IMG/VR virus record: IMGVR_UViG_3300010370_000117
Location: 1-34,686 of that record
Source: a virus
DNA length: 34,686 nt
Reading direction: 5' to 3' (one strand)
The translations under genes were made by a program, and so were the position numbers. Below the pieces are notes generated by a model that did no database searches, was not told the origin of the DNA, and was given only the letters and a program-made list of their open reading frames with translations. Positions 6,001-13,300 of this stretch are shown here, one piece after another (positions within the stretch are counted from its first letter, which is position 1; each line of letters opens with the position of its first letter).

Positions 6001-6677
6001 ACGAGCAGTTTAAACTCTGGTTGGGTAATAATCTGACTGGAGGTGGACTAACATCTTCGACACTTAGTTGGCAAACAAGCTCCACAACGACTACTAACCC
6101 ACAGACGGGTCAAACTACTACTACTACAACGTCGGATTCCTCCACATACACTAAATTTACTGTGGATTGCACTCCAAATCCAGGAAGCACAAATGTGCCT
6201 AATCATAATTGTTGGGATAAGTATGTAAGAGGGTCTGGAAATGCGGGTGGATGCCTCGATGTTTACTGTGGATGGGATGCTCAGGGGAATGGAATACCAG
6301 GATTGCGCTTCTGGGAGATTACAGGTCCAGGTCCAACTGGGACAGTCAATCCATTTTGCTCACAGTGTGCAGGTGGTGGAGGTTTATTTATTTTCATATC
6401 ACCCGCAGTAACACCACCAAATGTTGGTCTAGATAATGTAAATGATGCATCTATTGCGATTGACCCGCAGAGAGTGTATACAGACGCCAAATGGGCAGGT
6501 AGGAAGGTAATGATGATGGGTCCATATGACGGCACAATGACAGTTAGAAACTTCTTATCTGGAAGTATTACACAATTATCCAGAATGTTGCGTAATTTTG
6601 GCAACCCATATTTTGATGAATGCAGCGATACAGACAATCCATTTATCCAAGGAAACGAAATTGAGGATTTAGCGTAA
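3039..6677 (+). CDS. Large cysteine-rich virion structural protein (1212 aa)
   Basis: Not assignable to a T4 protein by eye. Near the N-terminus, two segments resemble the DUF5648-type beta repeat (LYRxYN...DHFYT...GYxYEGIxxYxF): AVYRWYRGSKRDHKYTSEPE at residue 87, and LYHYRYGS at 206 with DDFYTVDP and YVYQGILCYLF after it. Two GxGY motifs occur at residues 580-584 (GGRGY) and 687-691 (GGAGY), like those in the giant protein downstream. Residue 979 starts an EF-hand-like loop (DYNRNGFTEYEQ). About 26 cysteines were counted by eye, including PCCPNATC and VPCCIP, many for a phage protein. A Thr/Ser-rich linker lies near residues 1005-1045. Position directly before the PAAR protein and gp25/gp6 points to a tail-spike or baseplate component. 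No lysozyme signature is visible, so a gp5 role is not supported. Confidence 0.75.
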   Translation: MPAYLLETGRSYPNPIDGQGYKTTFKRPASGKYRSHSSQPGLGTGTDYQITFQGAGPGSMPLGVDSIHYIGDQEPTCVANCGNTRKAVYRWYRGSKRDHKYTSEPEIRKVDMGCENEDWKKAASGYNKEPRSGKGVFYVMDRQVSGSVPLKVWFSYWPDNTVLTVGNATPPSVGCGRNQYLAVETLGYVFTSSAAAQQYGTTVTPLYHYRYGSYSASSGVGIDDFYTVDPSKEVNLSGGPIAPKKRMKGEYVYQGILCYLFKNDAPDAPRRRVIDVGKIGPTGQCIDKSGWYQFKPTGPFSYFSYRISSQTPGVIGFGNPDNAAIINEAANFEWLYGLNGSIKGAVPRYLGFEDSYDSQFLYYLYDTSYPWNGPIFGIQYKLNDIPCCPNATCPNPSGSGAAVPCCIPNYAHYSHFYQIRQDSWETTRTRITMSDVSTQGVNESFVTIDTDSPRILFRYLTRNGDFNKGETINGWDIAKVLYYGDELKCGTMDLTGTGGEFTYLQQFTSTDGGTIEVLAGYGIGDKAAFAGVYEFPKKISYYKVEIDPQHLIPSRTLDTAKAEAVVNSNGAIVHVNVINGGRGYKNPKVTAISPRVIDSWSATDLAKTQEGALSGAKDAFNALPTPEVDGSMEHSIRDAVKVQGIHDKRIKFPKDKDGDQFEIRPAKLEVAELNEEGVIMSIRVVDGGAGYRQDEMPTVFITDPDNFEYKGEDPGDMSQQSSNLQGMFKNIEGSAANSMKNIVQQAFDVIQGNIGGQVSVPDSYIRMADIGDDKTRFCQNLPSTCINIDGYTGGVISSLPDQENFKYLFTNSGFAEFNRKVMGEVYDGVIKHDEYSETSTKGLYGPWGGDKCFDMAQPRLYNVQRWFDVPCAYLDIGSDGKQKAFGFMPFKYCASKEMEASFTVSLEFEGSTTGTQGAAFMNYLDTFTKPKLTEKRKVSGGYRTWSCVQGSIKGRCYRDPGDRNDIIFVPVGLDENTYDYNRNGFTEYEQFKLWLGNNLTGGGLTSSTLSWQTSSTTTTNPQTGQTTTTTTSDSSTYTKFTVDCTPNPGSTNVPNHNCWDKYVRGSGNAGGCLDVYCGWDAQGNGIPGLRFWEITGPGPTGTVNPFCSQCAGGGGLFIFISPAVTPPNVGLDNVNDASIAIDPQRVYTDAKWAGRKVMMMGPYDGTMTVRNFLSGSITQLSRMLRNFGNPYFDECSDTDNPFIQGNEIEDLA

Positions 6678-7210
6678 TGGCATACGGTCTTTTAAAACCT
6701 GTTGCATCCCTAAATGGACTTCCATGCTCGGGTCATGGTCTCTGTTTGCCATCTACAGTGCACTCAGTGCAGTGGTGTGGCACTCCACCAGTGCCATATA
6801 CCATCTGGATTAAGAATTTTACATGCTGGTGGCCACCTTTTCCTCTAATTCCCATCTTTCCTGTGACGCCAGAGCGTGCAACAGTGCTGGTAAACTTCAT
6901 TCCCATCATGCTTTTGGGAGATGCGTTTGTTTTTCACATCTCAACTTGCACGAATTTAATTATTTACATCTGCCCATGTGGTCCAAACTTGTGTGCATAC
7001 CCCACTCCAATCCCATGTAGCGTACTAACTATCGAAGATAACGGTGGCGTTGGTCACATTAGGGTTGTGCAAACCACAACCTTGACTGTTTTTGCGCTGA
7101 AGAGACCAATTGCTCGCATCTTAGACCCACTCGGAGTAGGGTTTCCTGGGTTTTCTTATCCTTGCTCATCAGTTGTTGCGTGGGGTCACCCAACAGTGCT
7201 TGCGTCCTGA
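6677..7210 (+). CDS. PAAR-repeat tail spike tip protein
   Basis: A 177-residue protein with the full layout of the PAAR spike-tip family (T4 gp5.4 is the T4 counterpart). An N-terminal GLPCSGHG (H20), a central GDAFVFHISTC (H87), the signature PAAR as PIAR at 144-147 in KRPIARILDPLG, and the closing SSVVAWGHPTVLAS (H171, with C163 nearby). Family members fold into a sharp cone with one metal ion at the tip held by His/Cys; H20, H87, H171 and a Cys are the candidate ligands. It would cap the central spike that pierces the cell envelope. The segment between residues 40 and 80 is rich in Trp, Pro and Phe and makes the protein longer than the roughly 100-residue minimal form. The start codon overlaps the previous stop (TAATG), implying coupled translation. 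Confidence 0.85.
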   Translation: MAYGLLKPVASLNGLPCSGHGLCLPSTVHSVQWCGTPPVPYTIWIKNFTCWWPPFPLIPIFPVTPERATVLVNFIPIMLLGDAFVFHISTCTNLIIYICPCGPNLCAYPTPIPCSVLTIEDNGGVGHIRVVQTTTLTVFALKRPIARILDPLGVGFPGFSYPCSSVVAWGHPTVLAS

Positions 7211-7227
7211 CCTAGATATGCTATACT
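7200..7227 (+). promoter_or_regulatory. Probable sigma70-type promoter
   Basis: TTGCGT (7200-7205) and TATACT (7222-7227) separated by 16 bases, 22 bases before the ATG at 7250. The -10 is close to consensus, the -35 weaker. It would give the small genes at 7250 and 7362 their own start within the structural cluster. Confidence 0.4.
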
Positions 7228-7249
7228 ACATGAGGTTTCTGAGGAAATT

Positions 7250-7396
7250 ATGGCAGTAAAAGCAAAAATCGGTCTCGTTAAGTCTGGTTATACCCCAGGC
7301 AAACCCAAAAAGACCCGCCAAGGTCGCTCACAAAATACCCACCTTGGTGCAAGCTCCCGCAATGGACGCAAAAAGAGGTATCGTGGTCAAGGTTGA
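7250..7396 (+). CDS. Small very basic conserved-looking protein (48 aa)
   Basis: ATG 7250 follows GAGGAA (7241-7246) at a good distance, the clearest ribosome binding site in the area. The product begins MAVKAKIGLVKSGYTPGKPK and continues KTRQGRSQNTHLGASSRNGR to a final KKRYRGQG. It is extremely basic (Lys/Arg/Gly-rich) with no acidic residue that I can see. The pattern 'KPKKTRQGRSQNT...SSRNG.KKRYRGQG' recalls a small protein that accompanies baseplate genes in many T4-like cyanophages, of unknown function. Such charge suggests binding to nucleic acid or to an acidic partner. It overlaps the next gene by 35 bases in a different frame. Confidence 0.75.
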   Translation: MAVKAKIGLVKSGYTPGKPKKTRQGRSQNTHLGASSRNGRKKRYRGQG

Positions 7397-7580
7397 GACA
7401 ACTCCAGAGCTTGTAGATGAGGCAACTTGGGCACTTTTTCGTGCCACAATGAATTTGCCTCATGCTGCAGCACATTGTGGAATGACAAAACGTGAAATGA
7501 AGATGACATTTAGAGAATTTCTCAAGTCTCACCCCACAGATTATGACTTGGGAGCAAAACAGTTGACTATGAATCTCTAA
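7362..7580 (+). CDS. Small hypothetical protein, helical (72 aa)
   Basis: The ATG at 7362 gives 72 residues (MDAKRGIVVKVETTPELVDE...); a GTG at 7344 would add six. The gene overlaps the previous one out of frame. The second half, NLPHAAAHCGMTKREMKMTF followed by REFLKSHP, looks like a helix-turn-helix-like pair of helices with a basic turn, and recalls a short conserved cyanophage protein of unknown role. It ends in MNL and TAA at 7578-7580, overlapping a CTAAATA motif. Weak similarity to a DNA-binding helix pair is my inference only. Confidence 0.65.
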   Translation: MDAKRGIVVKVETTPELVDEATWALFRATMNLPHAAAHCGMTKREMKMTFREFLKSHPTDYDLGAKQLTMNL

Positions 7581-7583
7581 ATA
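7577..7583 (+). promoter_or_regulatory. CTAAATA late-promoter-like motif
   Basis: Lies 55 bases before the ATG at 7638 and at the stop codon of the gene before. It would start a transcript for the 61-residue gene, gp25, gp6 and the giant gene, which follow with gaps of 0, 1 and 17 bases. Confidence 0.5.
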
Positions 7584-7637
7584 ATACAGAGATAGCAACC
7601 TCTCAAAAAGTTCTGTTGACCCTATACGGAGAGACAG

Positions 7638-7823
7638 ATGGCAAATTCACCAGTAGACCAAGGTTATGAATTTGTGCAGTCGGGAATGACCCTTATTACC
7701 GACCCCAGAAGTGATAAATATCTCAAAATGGCGCGAAAGCGTCGTAGCGATCCACCCAGTGATCGCTCTTCTAAATGGTGTGGTGGTAAAAATGGGTTTG
7801 ACGACTATGTAGAGTGGATGTAA
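7638..7823 (+). CDS. Small hypothetical protein upstream of gp25 (61 aa)
   Basis: ATG 7638 is preceded by GGAGAGA (7628-7634 region), a good ribosome binding site. The product starts MANSPVDQGYEFVQSGMTLI, has a basic centre (KYLKMARKRRSDPPSDRSSK) and ends WCGGKNGFDDYVEWM. The stop is directly followed by the ATG of gp25 with no spacer, so it probably belongs to the same transcript. No family named; likely a small virion or assembly protein by position. Confidence 0.65.
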   Translation: MANSPVDQGYEFVQSGMTLITDPRSDKYLKMARKRRSDPPSDRSSKWCGGKNGFDDYVEWM

Positions 7824-8237
7824 ATGGCATCTTACAGATTCAGATCTGAAAAATACGTCAGTAGAGGATTCAAGGATTTAGCGGTTTCGTTTAATCCCAA
7901 TCCCTCTACTGGCGATTTTGGCGTAGTTAAGAATGAAAATGCTATAAAGCAGTCTGTAAGGAATCTTGTCCTCACCATGTTTGGTGAAAGACCCTTTCAA
8001 GAGAATGTTGGGTCCAAAGTAAAATGGCTTTTATTTGAGCAGTGGGACGTTTTTACTAAAGACTCTCTTGAAAGTGAAATTAGAAATACTATCTCACGAT
8101 TAGAACCACGAATCATCGTCGATTCGGTGGATGTGCAAGACGATTCTGACATAAACGGTATCCAAGTTTCCATAGATTATACAATCGTCGGTCAAACACT
8201 TGTCCAAACAGTCGCATTCTTGCTAGAGAAGACCTAA
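7824..8237 (+). CDS. 25: Baseplate wedge subunit gp25
   Basis: At 137 residues it matches the size of T4 gp25 (132) and the GPW/gp25 family. The family core is clear: a disordered N-terminus, then ENAIKQSVRNLVLTMFGERP with the conserved GERPF (54-58), FQENVGSKVKWLLFE, a helix (DSLESEIRNTISRLEPRI) and two closing strands (DINGIQVSIDYTIVG). In T4 the protein sits at the inner baseplate, joining wedge to hub and nucleating sheath polymerisation; the EPR-like motif is part of its lysozyme-unrelated fold. It is followed after one base by gp6, the same order as in other cyanomyoviruses. Confidence 0.93.
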   Translation: MASYRFRSEKYVSRGFKDLAVSFNPNPSTGDFGVVKNENAIKQSVRNLVLTMFGERPFQENVGSKVKWLLFEQWDVFTKDSLESEIRNTISRLEPRIIVDSVDVQDDSDINGIQVSIDYTIVGQTLVQTVAFLLEKT

Positions 8238-8238
8238 A

Positions 8239-10323
8239 ATGTCAGCAATTCCTTCACAATTAACATCTCTAGACTTCTTTGAGATTAAGGAGTCTATCAG
8301 ATCATACCTCAGAACTCGTAAAGAATTCACAGATTACGATTTTGATGGTAGTAGTGCTTCATATCTGCTTGATATCCTAGCATACAATACCTATTACACA
8401 GCGTTTAATGCAAACATGGCGTTAAACGAGTCATTTTTGGAAACTGCTACAGTTAGAGACAACATCGTAAAGGTAGCAAAGCAGTTAAACTATACTCCAA
8501 GGTCAATTAAAGCAGCAGTTGCGTGTGTTTCTCTGACTGCACAGACCACAATTGGTCTTGACAACGTTTCATATCCTGAATATGCAACTCTTAAGAAGGG
8601 TGATATCTTTATTGCAGAGAATGCAAACGATAATTATACATTCTGCCTAACCAGAGACGTGCAAGTTCCCGTTGATAAATCAACTGGTTTAGCATCTTTT
8701 GAAAAAATCTTGATTTATCAAGGAAATCTGCTGAATTACAACTATACAGTTGATTATACTCGGAAACAAGATTTCATCATTCCTCAGGAAAACGTAGATA
8801 CTCAACTAATTTATGTTGACATCTCGCCAAATGCACAATCAACTGAAGTTGACACATATAACCTTAACAAAAACGTAACCGAATTAAATTCTACATCTAG
8901 AGTTTACTTTTTAGAGGAAACTGATGACCTGAGATACAGATTGATTTTTGGTGATGGCATCATTGGTCGTAAATTGATTGATGGGGAGTATATCAACATC
9001 AGTTATGTGACGACATATGGTGCTGAAGCAAATGGTTCTTCCAACTTTGCCTATATCGGTAACATTATCGATAGTGATGGTCGCGTAGTTCCCCCTGCTG
9101 GCATCAATTTGCTGACAATCGATCCAGCCCAACAAGGCGAGGATAGAGAAACTGGATTGTCAATCAAGTTTAGAGCACCAAGGGCATATGCAACTCAGAA
9201 TAGAGCAGTTACTGAAGCAGATTACGAGCACATTGTTAGTGAAATCTATCCACAAGCGGCGTCTGTGACCGCCTATGGGGGCGAGAAACTGGTCCCTCCA
9301 GTATACGGCAAGGTCTACATCGCAATTCGCCCCAAAACAGGCACAAAACTTAATGCCACCACAAAGGTCAAAATCAAAAATGACCTGAAGCGTTATACCG
9401 TGGCATCTATTGAGCCTGTAATTATTGACCCAATGACATATTATGTCATTCCCAAGTCATATGTGTATTACAACGGCAACCAGACTGCTTTAAGTGGGTC
9501 CCAATTGGGCACTAAGTTACTTCAGAATATTGATCAATATAATAAGACAAATTCTTCAGATAAATTTGGTGGAAGAATTGATGGGTCCAAATTTGCTGCA
9601 ATGTTAGACAATAGTGATACCTCAATTAGTGGTAGCGTTACTCAACTGACTCTTGGTCAAAATCTTGACCAATTTACCTTTGGAAATGTATTCACTCAAT
9701 GTTTAGATTTTGGCAACCCATTTTACAATCCATCAGATTTTGCTGGATCTGGCACTGGTAATGGAGACCCATGTGCTCCAAATTTTTCCGTTGTTAAGTC
9801 TGGCACATTTTATGCTACAGGATATTCTGAGGAAGTAGTAAATCTGCAACTACAAGACGGCACAACTGCTGGACAAATTACTACTCAAGTATTTTCAACA
9901 AATCAATCCAATCAAGCCTTGGTGCCAGTAACTATTAGAGATGATGGCAGAGGAAATCTTTTGCTTGTGACAAAGAGAAACGAGAAGGAGTTAATTCTTA
10001 ATCCTTCTGTCGGTAGTGTTGATTACAATACTGGTCAAGTCTGTGTTGGTCCTTTGGCAATTGAAGGCACCCCAGACGACTCCGAAAGACTGCCAATTCA
10101 GGTTGTTCCATATGGCGGATCTATTAACATCCCACCTGGGGTTGACCCAACAATTTTCAATCCAAGTGTTAATCCGATTGATTACACAATCAATGACATC
10201 CCAATCCCCACCTTCGATCCAAACAACTTTGGTGGATGGAATTTTGGTAACGTGTCGGGTATAAATATCATTGACTACCCAACGGATACCTTCACATATC
10301 CCGTTTCAACGTCCTGTTTCTGA
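8239..10323 (+). CDS. 6: Baseplate wedge subunit gp6
   Basis: A 694-residue protein, close to T4 gp6 (660). The N-terminus is the conserved part: TSLDFFEIKESIRSYLRTRK, then YDFDGSSASYLLDILAYNTY and FNANMALNESFLETATVRDN, ending KQLNYTPRSIKAA. This is the signature of gp6 and the related baseplate J-like family. A central GDGIIGRKL and RAPRAYATQNRAVTEADYEH segment is also typical. gp6 forms the continuous ring in the T4 baseplate together with gp7 and gp53. The C-terminus is Pro/Asn-rich and ends VSTSCF, perhaps a phage-specific extension. A CTAAATA motif upstream at 7577 may serve gp25, gp6 and the giant gene. Confidence 0.93.
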   Translation: MSAIPSQLTSLDFFEIKESIRSYLRTRKEFTDYDFDGSSASYLLDILAYNTYYTAFNANMALNESFLETATVRDNIVKVAKQLNYTPRSIKAAVACVSLTAQTTIGLDNVSYPEYATLKKGDIFIAENANDNYTFCLTRDVQVPVDKSTGLASFEKILIYQGNLLNYNYTVDYTRKQDFIIPQENVDTQLIYVDISPNAQSTEVDTYNLNKNVTELNSTSRVYFLEETDDLRYRLIFGDGIIGRKLIDGEYINISYVTTYGAEANGSSNFAYIGNIIDSDGRVVPPAGINLLTIDPAQQGEDRETGLSIKFRAPRAYATQNRAVTEADYEHIVSEIYPQAASVTAYGGEKLVPPVYGKVYIAIRPKTGTKLNATTKVKIKNDLKRYTVASIEPVIIDPMTYYVIPKSYVYYNGNQTALSGSQLGTKLLQNIDQYNKTNSSDKFGGRIDGSKFAAMLDNSDTSISGSVTQLTLGQNLDQFTFGNVFTQCLDFGNPFYNPSDFAGSGTGNGDPCAPNFSVVKSGTFYATGYSEEVVNLQLQDGTTAGQITTQVFSTNQSNQALVPVTIRDDGRGNLLLVTKRNEKELILNPSVGSVDYNTGQVCVGPLAIEGTPDDSERLPIQVVPYGGSINIPPGVDPTIFNPSVNPIDYTINDIPIPTFDPNNFGGWNFGNVSGINIIDYPTDTFTYPVSTSCF

Positions 10324-10340
10324 TAATACAGATAAGATAG

Positions 10341-13300
10341 ATGCAAAAGAATATCGCAGTCTCGGACAGAGTTGAATTTCAACTCCCAGAATTCATTCGT
10401 GAGGAAGACAGACAGTTTGTCAATTTTCTTTTTGAGTACTACAAGTCTCAAGAGAAAACTGGCAGACCTTATGATATTCTAAACAACCTTCTGAATTATC
10501 TGGACCTTGACAACTATGATTCGGATAGTCTGTCAAAGGATACCCAACTGTTGACAGACATTGGTGTTTATGACACCAAGATTGAGATTGAAAGTATTGA
10601 TGGATTCCAACCATCAGATGGTTCCATCATGATCGATAATGAAGTCATTTACTACGAGTCAGTTACTCGTGGTCCTGACGCAATTATCACTCCTGGCGTA
10701 TCTTTCTCTCAGTTTAATAAGAAAAAGCAACTTCTGGAAAATCCATTTCCACTGTTCGATGGTGTAAGAAATAAGTTTCCACTTGCATTCCTTGGCACTC
10801 CAGTAGCACCCCCATCACCTGAGCACCTTATCGTTATTACATATAACGAAATGAAGATTCCAGGTGTTGATTATTTCCTGGAAGGTGATGAGATCAGATT
10901 CGCAATTCCACCAAGAGCACGCACAGGTGCTGATGACTCAGAGTTTACTCAAATCATCTATCTGATTGGTTATGCTGATCAAGAAATTATCACAACGGAT
11001 TCGATTCCCTGGCAAGAATGGCAGGGCACTAAGTCATATCCACTTAGACTAAACACTGCACAATATACGCCAACTTCAGAGATTGGTCTAGTTATCAACA
11101 AGAATGGCAGACTTCAAGTGCCATATGAAGACTATACTGTTTATAACCAAGAAGTAGTCTTTAGATACCCAATTGGGTCTGCGGATAATATTCACATTCG
11201 CTCTGTAGAGTATATTGCACCTGCATATGGTAGTGGTGCAACTGCTGTTGTTGCAGTAAGTCCAAATGGACAAGTAAATAAGGTTATCGCTAAAGATGGT
11301 GGAAGCAACTATCGTTTAGATTTTGCTCCAAAAATTGCAATTCAAAGCAAAGAGAGTGGTAAAGGTGCTACTGCTAGATCTTTGGTCGGAGGTATCAAAA
11401 ATATTAATCTGATCGATGGTGGGCAAGGTTATACCTCATACAATCCTCCAATTCCAACAATTCTTGCTCCATCCAATCCCAATGGCACTCCAGCAAGACT
11501 GTCATTAACTGTTAATGACACAACTGGTCAGGTTGACACTATCACAATTGATAATTCTGGTAGTGGTTATGATTTCATCCCAGCAATTACCTTTGTCAAC
11601 CCAGGTGGTGCAAGAATTAGTAACCCAACTATCGATAGTGAGGGTAGAATTAACAATGCATCGATTCAAGTCCTGAGCAGAGGTGGCAACTACACAAATC
11701 CACCAGAAGTTTATATTGATCCTGCACCCGAAGGTGGTATCAATGCTCAAGCAATTTCTAGAGTTGACCAAGATGGTCAGGTGTATGAAATTTCCATTGT
11801 AAACCGTGGTAGAGGATATACTACTCCCCCAAGAGCACGCATCATCGACCCAATCGGTGCACAAGTCCTCGATGTGACTGTTGCATCTGGATCAGTGACA
11901 AATATTGAGATGTTAACTGGTGGTCGTGGTTATACTGATGCACCTTCTGTCTATATTGTTGATGACAGAAAAGACGCATATGGTGAACCAATCGGTGGCA
12001 CAGGTGCAACCGCAGTTGCTACCATTTTTAATGGGGAAATCACAGATATCAATATTACAAACTTTGGTGAGGGTTATTCTGCAGAGTTTCCTCCAAAGAT
12101 TTTTATTGCAGAACCAAAATCTGCCAGAGCATCTGTTGCTGTTGGATTTGGTGAAGTAACTGGTTTTGACATTTTCCAAAATGGTGAGGGTTATTCGCCT
12201 TCAGCATTCCTGAATTGCTCTAGAGGTGTATCTGGTCCAGTTGCATACGACCAATTACACAATGAAATCTATGCGGGCGAGAAATCACTTCGTCAATCGA
12301 ATCACCTCGCTGGCACCACTGTAATTAATCTCGACTCTCTGTTTATTAGAGAGGTATTTGATAAGTTTAGAAGGCAGTATCTACCAACAATCGAGATTGA
12401 CTACTCGGCAGTCAATCCAGTTCAGATTGTAAAAAGTATTAAAGACTTCTACATCTCAAAGGGCACAAAACTCGCTACACAATACCTCTTCAAAATTATG
12501 TTTGGAGAGGAAATTGATGTTTACTACCCCAAGGATGAAATTATCAGTCCATCTGCTGCTAATTGGGTTGTAGACACCATTCTTCGTGCTGAATTGATTT
12601 CTGGTAATCCAGATAACTTGATTGACTCCGAATTAATTCAATATGCAGACAATGTAGACCTTAATGTGAAGGGCGCTTCTGCTCTGATTGAAAACGTAAT
12701 CAGCATCATCCAGGGAACAGATACAATTTACGAATTGGCAATTTCAGAAGAAACCCTTAATGGGTCTTTTGTTATTCCATATAAAACGACTCTCGTTGAG
12801 CCATTAGATACAGACTCTCAGATTATCACCGTTGACTCAACAATCGGATGGCCAGAGAGAAATGGCACTATCTTAATCAATGATGAAGAGGAAGTCCAAT
12901 ATAAGGAGAAATCACTTAACCAATTCATCGAATGCACCAGAAGCAAAAATGGTGTTGTAGAAGATTGGGATCCTGGCACCAAAATCTTCAGTGATATCTT
13001 TGTTTACACCAACAAGGGAACTGATATTGAGTGCAAACTCAGAGTTTTGGGTATTGCCGAAGCGGGCACAACTATTCTGGATAACACTGGGTCATATTAT
13101 CTGCCTGGAGACAAGCTGAAAGTTGCAAACCTTGGTTCAACTGCTGAAGGTGAAGAGAGACTTTCTTCTTGGTTATATAATGTCAAGAAACTCATCAAGA
13201 TTGATACTATTGAGCCTGGTGGTGTTAATAACCAGACTGCTACTGTATATTGTGAAAATCCTCACGGTCTTCTGGTATCTGACCAAGTTACAATTTATGG

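Noticed and set aside
3039-6677. Assignment as gp5 hub lysozyme
   Set aside because: No lysozyme or OB-fold/needle signature is visible; only the position next to PAAR fits.
11505-11864. Long minus-strand open frames inside the GxGY arrays
   Set aside because: Repetitive Ser/Thr/Cys-rich mirrors of the repeats without start signals.
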